Positions 7,924 through 14,639 of a stretch of 64,000 nucleotides of DNA are shown one piece after another. Within the stretch, counting starts at the first letter, position 1. The number at the start of each line of letters is the position of its first letter. This stretch comes from Mucilaginibacter rigui (GTDB taxonomy: Bacteria > Bacteroidota > Bacteroidia > Sphingobacteriales > Sphingobacteriaceae), in contig NZ_JACWMW010000005.1 in the NCBI RefSeq assembly GCF_014773275.1, forward strand, positions 62,001-126,000, written 5' to 3'. The notes under the pieces were generated by a model. The model searched no databases, had not been told where the DNA came from, and saw only the letters and a list, made by a program, of their open reading frames with translations. A program made the translations under genes and the position numbers.

Positions 7924-8448
7924 ATGAATTATTTTGAATTTTACGGGATAGCCGAAACATTTAAGCCGGATGCTGCGCTGCTTAAAAAGCAATTCTACGC
8001 TTTCAGCAAGCAATATCATCCCGATTTTTTCGCCAATGAGGATGATGCCAAACAGCAGGAAATACTGGAGCTATCGACCCTGAACAATAAGGCCTACCAA
8101 ACGCTTAGCGACCCAAATAAACTGCTCGATTATATTTTAAGGCTGCATAACCTGGTTAGCGAAGGTGCAAAACCACAGCTTCCGGCAGATTTTTTAATGG
8201 AGATGATGGACATTAACGAACGATTGATGGACATTGAAACTGCCGACCAATTTGGCCATATTGGCGCGGAAGTAGCTGCCATTGAGGGCGATATGACCGA
8301 AGAGCTTAACGCACTTACAAAAGATTACGAAACACTTAACGATACTGCTAAAGAAAGCAGGCTAAATGATATTGCAAATATTTATTACAGACAAAAATAT
8401 CTGTTGCGAATTAAAGAGAGTTTAGATACATTTGCAGCCCGCTTCTAA
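7924..8448 (+). CDS. hscB: Fe-S cluster co-chaperone HscB
   Basis: A 174-residue J-domain protein of the HscB/Jac1 type. The J-domain occupies the first 75 residues with H32-P33-D34 in KQYHPDFF, and the C-terminal three-helix bundle contains LPADFLMEMMDINE, the region that contacts the IscU scaffold in this family. It stimulates the Hsp70 ATPase (HscA/DnaK) during Fe-S cluster transfer from IscU. It stands alone, with no isc genes beside it. tRNA-Leu(CAA) follows after 22 bp on the same strand and may be partly read from the same transcript. Confidence 0.93.
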   Translation: MNYFEFYGIAETFKPDAALLKKQFYAFSKQYHPDFFANEDDAKQQEILELSTLNNKAYQTLSDPNKLLDYILRLHNLVSEGAKPQLPADFLMEMMDINERLMDIETADQFGHIGAEVAAIEGDMTEELNALTKDYETLNDTAKESRLNDIANIYYRQKYLLRIKESLDTFAARF

Positions 8449-8470
8449 GCAAATGTCGCTTAAATAGCAT

Positions 8471-8550
8471 GCCCAGCTGGCGGAATTGGTAGACGCGCTG
8501 GTCTCAAACACCTGTGGGAAACCGTGCCGGTTCGACTCCGGCGCTGGGTA
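8471..8550 (+). tRNA. tRNA-Leu, anticodon CAA
   Basis: Acceptor GCCCAGC/GCTGGGT with a terminal G-T pair and discriminator A, D-arm with TTGGTAGA, loop CTCAAAC (anticodon CAA), class II variable arm, and a perfect T stem GCCGG/CCGGC around TTCGACT. The anticodon stem CTGGT/ACCTG contains one T-T mismatch at its second pair. CCA is not encoded. Confidence 0.92.
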
Positions 8551-8580
8551 CAAAGCCTGATACGAAAGTATCGGGCTTTG
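8551..8580 (+). terminator. Terminator after tRNA-Leu(CAA)
   Basis: A 13-bp stem with one T-G pair closed by a GAAA tetraloop (8564-8567), starting directly at the tRNA 3' end and followed by a T-rich stretch. Confidence 0.75.
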
Positions 8581-8593
8581 TTATTGTTTACTT

Positions 8594-8797
8594 TCCCGCT
8601 ATGACGCAAAGTCATTAACCGATAAAAAGCCAACAGTAACTGAAATCCTGTCAAAACATGAAGGTAGTAAAGGAATGATATTTGGAATTTTAGAAGCTAA
8701 TGATGGAAGTATTTGGTTTGGCACAATGGTGGATGGAGTGTGCCGTTATGATGGAAAGACCATTACAAACTTTAAAAGTAAAGAGGATCAGAAATAA
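8594..8797 (+). pseudogene. Remnant of a two-component-regulator-type beta-propeller gene
   Basis: Right after the tRNA terminator an open frame without a suitable start codon reads to TAA at 8795-8797. Its translation contains a propeller blade: GILEANDGSIWFGT, then DGVCRYDGKTITNF, the repeat pattern of Reg_prop/ligand-binding sensor domains. The frame is open only from 8561 and the first in-frame ATG (8675) falls inside the blade, so this is the C-terminal leftover of a larger gene. The following stretch 8798-9019 shows no gene. A 40-residue peptide from 8675 cannot be excluded. Confidence 0.55.
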
Positions 8798-9019
8798 TAT
8801 GTGTTGCAATTAGACCTTATCCTGCATTACCACGTATCTCAGGATCACTTAAAACAGCTGTACGCTTTAATCATCTATAAACTGGTTCGGCATTAGTGGG
8901 GCTTTGATATAAATATCAATCAAAAAAATACCTTACAATTTACCATCTTCCAGATAATTATTCCCAGATCAGTGTGAAGTTACTCAGCAGATTATTGTCC
9001 AACTTTATTTCAGCATCAG

Positions 9020-9781
9020 TTATATCGCATTAGCTGCAGTTAAAATTATTGGTTTGCCTGCTGTTATCAATATAGTGTGTTCATGCTGGGCTACAAATCC
9101 GCCTTTGCTGCCTGTTAACCCCCAATTATCTGCCGCCGTTTCAATAAATTCAGATTTGGTGGAGATAAACGTTTCAATAGCAACAACCGAGTCTTTTCTA
9201 AATCGCCGGGTTTTATCATAACGGTCGTAATAATTCATTATAGCCTCTGGCTCTTCATGTAAACTTTTCCCAACACCATGGCCGCCCAGATCTTTAATAA
9301 CCGTATACCCCGCTTTTTTTGCTTTGGTTTCTATTAGTTTACCAATATCACAGATTCTTACACCCCCACTAATTTCAGAAATGGCATCAAGTAATATTTC
9401 TTTTGAAGTATCTATCAGGCGTTGTAAACCCTGTATATCTTCCCCAATAATAAACGAGCACCCATTATCAGCCCAAAAGCCACCTAATTCTGCTGATACA
9501 TCAATGTTAATAATATCTCCATTTTTCAGGACTACTTTGTCTGAAGGAACGCCATGAGCAAACTCCTTGTTCACGCTAATACAGCTATAACCCGGGAAAC
9601 CATAGGTTTCAAACGGGGCCGACTTTGCACCAAGCGTTTCCAGTAGCTCCCTTCCATATTCGTCTATATCTTTTGTGGACATGCCTATCTTGGTATATTC
9701 CCTCATTTTTTGTAAGGTAAGCGCAACAGCCTCACTTACCTTTTTCATCCCCAGCAACTCTTCTTCCGTTTTTATGATCAT
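9020..9781 (-). CDS. map: Type I methionine aminopeptidase
   Basis: A 253-residue M24A peptidase that removes the initiator Met from nascent proteins. All metal ligands are visible: D94 (INIDVSAE), D105 (FWADNG), H168 (LGGHGVG), E203 (AIETFIS) and E234 (AQHEHTI), and the substrate-positioning His is H76 (FAHGVP). It has the basic length with no N-terminal SH3 or zinc extension. It is divergent from an AraC regulator and not in a ribosomal-protein operon, where the housekeeping copy usually sits in Bacteroidota, so it may be a second copy; this is inference. A -7 box lies just upstream of the ATG. Confidence 0.92.
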   Translation of the reverse strand: MIIKTEEELLGMKKVSEAVALTLQKMREYTKIGMSTKDIDEYGRELLETLGAKSAPFETYGFPGYSCISVNKEFAHGVPSDKVVLKNGDIINIDVSAELGGFWADNGCSFIIGEDIQGLQRLIDTSKEILLDAISEISGGVRICDIGKLIETKAKKAGYTVIKDLGGHGVGKSLHEEPEAIMNYYDRYDKTRRFRKDSVVAIETFISTKSEFIETAADNWGLTGSKGGFVAQHEHTILITAGKPIILTAANAI

Positions 9782-9788
9782 AATTGTG

Positions 9789-9796
9789 CAAAGCTA
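9789..9796 (-). promoter_or_regulatory. -7 box TAGCTTTG before map
   Basis: Perfect TAnnTTTG match on the minus strand, 7 nt upstream of the map start codon; no clear -33 element. Confidence 0.45.
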
Positions 9797-9865
9797 TGGG
9801 TATCTAAATTGCGCCCATAGTAAATATTAGACATCTTAATATTCTCCTGCAATTAACAATTCCCA

Positions 9866-9873
9866 TAAATTTG
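9866..9873 (+). promoter_or_regulatory. -7 box TAAATTTG before the AraC gene
   Basis: Perfect TAnnTTTG match ending 4 nt before the ATG at 9878; expected transcript is leaderless or nearly so. It lies back to back with the map promoter. Confidence 0.45.
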
Positions 9874-9877
9874 CAGC

Positions 9878-10720
9878 ATGCCAATAAATTATCTGAAAAA
9901 GATACAGTTAGGTGAATTTAATGCAGACGGATACAGATTATCTCCTTCAAAAGAGCTTGAATCTGTTATAGAGGGATTTTATGTTTTCTCCCGAGACCCA
10001 AAAGATACTACACATCTTATTTTTAATGATGGGTTCCCGGTGCTTATATTTTTACAAAATTGCCAGGATACAGTAACTGTTACAGCCGAAAATGACACCT
10101 TCGAAATTAAAGCCGCATGGGCAAGTGCCGGTACCATTAAGAATGTTTATTTAAAGTATAATAGCCATACCAGCCCAATTTTTATAGTCCGTTTCTACCC
10201 TGGTGCTTTCTATCAGTTGTTTGGTTTAAACGTTCAGCATTTTAGATATAACCCGGTTACCCCATTTGAGTATATTGCTACTAACAACAATTTTAGTTTA
10301 GAAGAATTTTTTGGGCACAATTCTATTGAAGAAAAGATAGCATTTATCAGCACGTATGTTCAGAATTCCTCTACAGCAATAAGCCGCCCTCAAAGCTTAC
10401 ATAAAACACTGGATTACATCCATAAAATAAAAGGCAACAGCACTGTACGAAATGTAACCAATGATGCCGGCGTAAACTATAAATGGCTGGAAAGGAGTTT
10501 TTTGCAACACATTGGGCTTTTACCAAAGGAGTACATTCAACTGCAACGCTTTATGCACGCTTACCTTGAGTTGGTTAGAAGCAAGGATGTTGATTTGATG
10601 CAAATTGCAATATCAAACGGATATTATGATGCAAACCACTTTTTGAAAGACTTTAAGGCCTATACCGGTAAAACACCTATGGAATATATCAGGTTTCAAT
10701 CACAGCCTTACAGCTGTTAA
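9878..10720 (+). CDS. AraC family transcriptional regulator (DUF6597-type N-terminus)
   Basis: A 280-residue protein. The N-terminal 150 residues (LESVIEGFYVF, IFIVRFYPGAFYQLFGL) resemble the DUF6597 domain often fused to AraC regulators. The C-terminal helix-turn-helix region spans about residues 180-275 with NDAGVNYKWLERSFLQHIG and IAISNGYYDANHFLKDFKAY, ending near TGKTPMEYI. It differs from the two SDR-linked AraC proteins of this window. It is divergent from map and separated by 91 bp from a downstream ATPase gene. Target genes are unknown. Confidence 0.85.
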   Translation: MPINYLKKIQLGEFNADGYRLSPSKELESVIEGFYVFSRDPKDTTHLIFNDGFPVLIFLQNCQDTVTVTAENDTFEIKAAWASAGTIKNVYLKYNSHTSPIFIVRFYPGAFYQLFGLNVQHFRYNPVTPFEYIATNNNFSLEEFFGHNSIEEKIAFISTYVQNSSTAISRPQSLHKTLDYIHKIKGNSTVRNVTNDAGVNYKWLERSFLQHIGLLPKEYIQLQRFMHAYLELVRSKDVDLMQIAISNGYYDANHFLKDFKAYTGKTPMEYIRFQSQPYSC

Positions 10721-10811
10721 ATAAGTTTAACGCAGGCTTTTAAGCTTCATTATTAAATTATACTGCCAAAAGCGCTATAAGAATTGTAAGTTCGTTTTAA
10801 AACAATTACTT

Positions 10812-11546
10812 ATGCCATTTTTATCAGGCGTACTACTCCCCCCTTTGCAGGATAACAGTTACCTGCAGCACATCCCAAGCCTTAACAAGGGTTTACAACT
10901 CACATTAACAAGTAATGTGACATTTTTTGTTGGCGAGAACGGATCAGGCAAATCTACTTTGTTGGAAGGAATTGCGGAACAGTGCGGTTTTAGCCTGCGC
11001 GGAGGTAACCGCAACCATAACCTCAATACCGGGTACAGGTTTAATGGCTATGAATCTGCATTGGCATCACATATACAGCTATCATGGACACCCAGAAGAG
11101 TAAACGAAGGATTTTTTATGCGTGCCGAAAGTTTTTTCAACTTCGCTTCTTATATTGATGAGCTGGCCACAGAAGATAGCCGCATTTTAAAAGCATACGG
11201 CGGACGCTCGCTTCATGAGCAATCGCACGGGGAATCGTTTCTCGCATTATTTAATAATCAGTTTGAATCGGGCATTTATATTCTTGACGAGCCTGAAGCA
11301 GCCCTCTCACCTGCCCGTATCCTGGCTTTCATATCGGTTATACACCAGCTTGAACAAAGCGGCAGGGCCCAGTTCCTGATAGCCACTCATTCGCCTATGC
11401 TGATCTGTTATCCCGGTGCTACTATTTACCAGTTTGATGAAGATGGCGTGCGCGAAACCGGTTATGAGGATACCGAGCATTTCCAGCTTACCAAATCATT
11501 TCTGGATAACCCTGCATTATATCTGCACCATTTGATGAGAGGCTAA
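10812..11546 (+). CDS. AAA family ATPase (ABC-type, SMC/RecF-like small)
   Basis: A 244-residue stand-alone ATPase: Walker A GENGSGKS at 41-48, a degenerate signature around LHEQSHGESFLAL (134-146), Walker B YILDEPE (156-162) and the H-loop His H193 in IATHSPML. There is no membrane or long coiled-coil region. Small proteins of this type are common in bacteria with poorly known roles; some act in DNA repair or as partners of nucleases, but no nuclease gene adjoins this one. A shared terminator separates it from a convergent peptide gene. Confidence 0.8.
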   Translation: MPFLSGVLLPPLQDNSYLQHIPSLNKGLQLTLTSNVTFFVGENGSGKSTLLEGIAEQCGFSLRGGNRNHNLNTGYRFNGYESALASHIQLSWTPRRVNEGFFMRAESFFNFASYIDELATEDSRILKAYGGRSLHEQSHGESFLALFNNQFESGIYILDEPEAALSPARILAFISVIHQLEQSGRAQFLIATHSPMLICYPGATIYQFDEDGVRETGYEDTEHFQLTKSFLDNPALYLHHLMRG

Positions 11547-11550
11547 CAAA

Positions 11551-11574
11551 AAGCCCCTGAAAATTCAGAGGCTT
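11551..11574. terminator. Bidirectional terminator between ATPase and peptide genes
   Basis: An inverted repeat (AAGCC.CTGAA / TTCAG.GGCTT) with one C-A mismatch between convergent genes. Tracts flanking it are A-rich on the left and only weakly T-rich on the right. Confidence 0.5.
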
Positions 11575-11592
11575 CCTGTTAAATTATTTATT

Positions 11593-11811
11593 TTAGTTCA
11601 GCGGATGAGGAACGCCGCAATCTGCAGCGGTACCACCCGGAGGAAGGGAGTCTACACCTGGGATAGCACCATCAGGACAAAAAGTACTACACGAGTGGCT
11701 GGACTTAACAGCACCAATAACACAAAAGCAACTACAACCCGCAGGTGGTATTTTTGTTCCGCCTTTAATGTTTTTCAAATCTTGCCTTGATAGCTTTTGA
11801 AAATTTTTCAT
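11593..11811 (-). CDS. Double-glycine leader peptide, bacteriocin-like, 6 Cys
   Basis: A 72-residue peptide with an N-terminal leader MKNFQKLSRQDLKNIKGG ending in Gly-Gly, close in pattern to the leader of the peptide at 1201-1398. The predicted mature part has six Cys, three of them in GCSCFC directly after the leader, plus SCSTFC and DC, and many Pro/Gly. No maturation or export genes are nearby. A -7 box (TATATTTG, 11867-11874) lies 55 nt upstream. It may be a secreted antimicrobial or signalling peptide; activity cannot be judged. Confidence 0.7.
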   Translation of the reverse strand: MKNFQKLSRQDLKNIKGGTKIPPAGCSCFCVIGAVKSSHSCSTFCPDGAIPGVDSLPPGGTAADCGVPHPLN

Positions 11812-11866
11812 AAATATTTGTTTTTAGGTTAATAATTTAGCTCGTGTATTTAATATACACTTAAAT

Positions 11867-11874
11867 CAAATATA
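11867..11874 (-). promoter_or_regulatory. -7 box TATATTTG before the 6-Cys peptide
   Basis: TAnnTTTG match in an AT-rich leader region, 55 nt upstream of the peptide start; AT richness raises the chance of coincidence. Confidence 0.3.
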
Positions 11875-11937
11875 TCAAAAACAAATAATTATAAATAATC
11901 TATCATAAATTAATCTAAAGTTAATTAACCAAACAAT

Positions 11938-12732
11938 CTACAACTGTTTTGTAAATGCAAACCCAACAGTACCGTTGCCAAAGCTTGGCATCAGGGAGGT
12001 AGTTTTATTGGAATTTTTATCGTGGAAAAGTTTATTCCTGAATAAGGGATAAATAAGATAAGCCGCCTTTGTTGACAAAATACCGAACCCCGCCCCTGCT
12101 ATAATATCGCTGAACCAGTGGTCGCGGTTGTACACACGCAATATAGCTGTTGCTGTTGCAAACGAATAACCGGCAATACCATACCAGGGCGATTTTTCGC
12201 TGTACTCCTGTGCCATAAACTCGGCCGCTGCAAAAGCATTACCCGTATGGCCTGATGGGAAAGAGTAACGATTAGAGCCATCGGGCCTGAGCCTGTGGGT
12301 TACCTTTTTAAGCGAGAAAGTGGTTAACGCCATTATCCCTTCAGACATGCCGTATAATATAGTCCTGTCTATAAATGTATTTTTACCGTGTACTCCCGCT
12401 AAATTCAACCCATAAACCATTACCGCCGGGGCGTACTGAAGGTAATTTTCGATATGGTAATTAAAGTTTGGGTGATCTTCCATCATGTCCTCATATACAT
12501 GGATATCAATATTGCGAATAGCTTTAACCTTTAGCGATAGCAACCCATAGGTAACGAATACGGCCGGGGCAATGTACGATGCGGTCTTACTTTGCAGGTG
12601 GCGAACGGTATCGGGCAAGGCCAAAATACTGGATGAATCTACTTTTGCAGTGTATTTTTTAGCAGTATCTGCATTTTGTGCGTGAGTTGTAAACCAGGTA
12701 ATACAAAAAAGCAGGGCGAGTAATTTCTTCAA
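11938..12732 (-). CDS. PAP2 family phosphatase, exported
   Basis: A 264-residue protein with an N-terminal signal peptide (LLALLFCITWFTTHAQ) and the three PAP2 motifs: KKVTHRLRPDG, SFPSGHTGNAF (catalytic His) and RVYNRDHWFSDIIAG. It acts in the periplasm or membrane, probably on lipid phosphates such as phosphatidic acid, phosphatidylglycerol phosphate or undecaprenyl pyrophosphate. Hydrophobic stretches (YIAPAVFVTYGLLSL, GAGFGILSTKAAYLIYPL) support membrane association. A DUF481 outer-membrane gene lies 61 bp upstream on the same strand and may be co-transcribed. The exact substrate is unknown. Confidence 0.88.
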   Translation of the reverse strand: MKKLLALLFCITWFTTHAQNADTAKKYTAKVDSSSILALPDTVRHLQSKTASYIAPAVFVTYGLLSLKVKAIRNIDIHVYEDMMEDHPNFNYHIENYLQYAPAVMVYGLNLAGVHGKNTFIDRTILYGMSEGIMALTTFSLKKVTHRLRPDGSNRYSFPSGHTGNAFAAAEFMAQEYSEKSPWYGIAGYSFATATAILRVYNRDHWFSDIIAGAGFGILSTKAAYLIYPLFRNKLFHDKNSNKTTSLMPSFGNGTVGFAFTKQL

Positions 12733-12793
12733 TTGATCTTATTAAATATTAAGATACTGTAACGTTTATATTTAAATAAAGTTATTTTAATAT

Positions 12794-13546
12794 TTAAAAC
12801 CATTTTTCGGCTGTTAATCCGTAAGTGAATAAAAGATTTTCGCTGTTGGTTCTGTTTACACGATTGTAATTGAGTGATGTAGTAAGGCTAAGCCATTTTT
12901 GCACTTTAAAAGACAGGTTGGTAACCGAGTGGATAATAAAATCGCTTTGCCGTTGCATGGAGTTTTGAAGAAAATTAGATCCATCTATCACTACCCTGTC
13001 TTTTATATTAAACCTGAACGACAGGCGTAACGAGTTGCGATAAGTTTCATATTTATCGCGTATGTTATTTGCCAGCATCAGGTCGCTGGAATCAAATAGT
13101 ATACCATCGCTTATATTCAGATAGGTATTGGGGGTATCAAAAAAACTATAAGCAACGCCAGCTCCTGCCAGTAACTGGTTATTTATTTTTAACGAATAGC
13201 TGGTGTTGTAATTGGCCAGGCCCCAGTAAAAAAAGTGAGGAAAGGTTTTATAGAGGTTAAAATCAAGCGAGGTAGAAAAATCGTTATTGCTTACGTTACC
13301 GTTCTGTTTACCATAGATCCAGTTATTATTAAAGTTCAGGGAGATATCCTTCTTTTTAACATTAAACCTGAAGGCATTATTCAGCAGGTAAGCAGTACCG
13401 TCATTGGTTTTGTTGATCGATCCTGACGACTGAAAGGCAGTATGAAAAAAAGTAGTATCATTAAACTGCGAATACGCGCTACCCCATACACCGGTAAGTA
13501 TTGCTGCTAATAGTAAACTTTTAATACAGGTCTGTATTTTCTTCAT
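12794..13546 (-). CDS. DUF481 outer-membrane protein
   Basis: About 250 residues with a signal peptide (LLLAAILTGVWGSAYSQ) followed by alternating amphipathic strands (ISLNFNNNWIYGKQNG, FFYWGLANYNTSYSLKI) and a C-terminal aromatic residue (TAEKWF), matching the DUF481 beta-barrel family. It presumably inserts in the outer membrane; its function is unknown. The frame also offers an ATG two codons earlier at 13552. It precedes the PAP2 phosphatase gene on the same strand. Confidence 0.75.
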   Translation of the reverse strand: MKKIQTCIKSLLLAAILTGVWGSAYSQFNDTTFFHTAFQSSGSINKTNDGTAYLLNNAFRFNVKKKDISLNFNNNWIYGKQNGNVSNNDFSTSLDFNLYKTFPHFFYWGLANYNTSYSLKINNQLLAGAGVAYSFFDTPNTYLNISDGILFDSSDLMLANNIRDKYETYRNSLRLSFRFNIKDRVVIDGSNFLQNSMQRQSDFIIHSVTNLSFKVQKWLSLTTSLNYNRVNRTNSENLLFTYGLTAEKWF

Positions 13547-13705
13547 AGGCATTAAAATTCAACAAACTTTGTAGTTCCTGGTTTTAACAAACAATTTATC
13601 TCATCGGGCAGGCACTTTCGCTAACTCAAACGCACCGCTCACTCAGTGGGGCAAAACGGCAACTCTAAAGTCATCATATTGTGATCACTATCAAACAAAA
13701 ACAAT

Positions 13706-14554
13706 ATGAAAGCTTTAAAACTATTTACAAAACCGTTACTGTTATTGGTAATAACAGGCGTAATGTTTGGCTCATGCTCAAAAGAAGCAGGCCCAAAAGG
13801 TGATACAGGTATACAGGGCGAACAGGGCAAACAAGGTATTGCCGGCCCCGACGGTAGCACGATATTGAACGGCACGGTTGAACCAGCTAATTCCCTGGGC
13901 AAAAATGGCGATTTTTATATCAACACCGCCACCAGCGTTATTTACGGGCCAAAAACTGCTGCAGGCTGGGGAGCCGGTAAATCTATATTGGGCGCTAAAG
14001 GCACTGCCGGTAGTAAAATATTAAGCGGTACGGTTACCCCTGCCGCTACTGTTGGCGCAGTAGGCGATTACTACCTTGATAAAACCAGCTATTCGCTGTA
14101 CGGGCCAAAACTAAGCACCGGCTGGGGCACAGCTATATCCTTAAAAGGTACGGCAAATGTGATCTATTCAGGCTGGAATTATGCGGTAAACTTTAGGGAT
14201 ACCACAGCAGATAATTCGGCAGTGAAAGCCGCCGATCTCCTTGCCCCGACCCTTAGCACAGATATTTTAAACAAAGGTACGGTGCAGGTATATTTCGATT
14301 TTGGGGGTGGAGTGTACGCCTTACCATATACCAGCAATGCAGGTGGTAAATTAAACACTATGGCTTACTGGCCAAGGCTTAAACATTTTATTATTACCCG
14401 CTTTACCGCCGATAACTCAAACTCTGTAGCATTATCAAGCATTCTGCAATACCGTTATGTAATTATACCGGGTGGCACCGCAGTATCTGTTGCCAAAAAG
14501 GTTGACATCAACAATTATGAAGCGGTTAAAAGAGCCTACAATATTCCTGACTGA
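13706..14554 (+). CDS. Collagen-like lipoprotein with a duplicated domain
   Basis: A 282-residue lipoprotein: signal LLLLVITGVMFGSC with lipobox Cys, then a short Gly-X-Y stretch (GPKGDTGIQGEQGKQG), then two tandem repeats of about 50 residues. Both repeats run from IL(N/S)GTV through a GDxYxxxxxxxxYGPK segment to GWG..I and LKG/AKG. The last 130 residues form an unrelated beta-rich domain. Such proteins are anchored to a membrane, often surface exposed in Bacteroidota. Function is unknown. It is monocistronic, with a terminator 24 bp after the stop. Confidence 0.8.
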   Translation: MKALKLFTKPLLLLVITGVMFGSCSKEAGPKGDTGIQGEQGKQGIAGPDGSTILNGTVEPANSLGKNGDFYINTATSVIYGPKTAAGWGAGKSILGAKGTAGSKILSGTVTPAATVGAVGDYYLDKTSYSLYGPKLSTGWGTAISLKGTANVIYSGWNYAVNFRDTTADNSAVKAADLLAPTLSTDILNKGTVQVYFDFGGGVYALPYTSNAGGKLNTMAYWPRLKHFIITRFTADNSNSVALSSILQYRYVIIPGGTAVSVAKKVDINNYEAVKRAYNIPD

Positions 14555-14578
14555 TAGATCGGTTTGTGAGTTAATTAG

Positions 14579-14611
14579 AAAGCCCGGCGCTGTAATAGCG
14601 TCCGGGCTTTT
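14579..14611 (+). terminator. Terminator after the collagen-like lipoprotein gene
   Basis: Stem AAAGCCCGG/CCGGGCTTT with an additional inner CGCT..AGCG pairing, followed by TTCTT. It also faces the end of the convergent mannan locus. Confidence 0.7.
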
Positions 14612-14639
14612 CTTATTGATTTTTTGGGGGATTTGCTTT

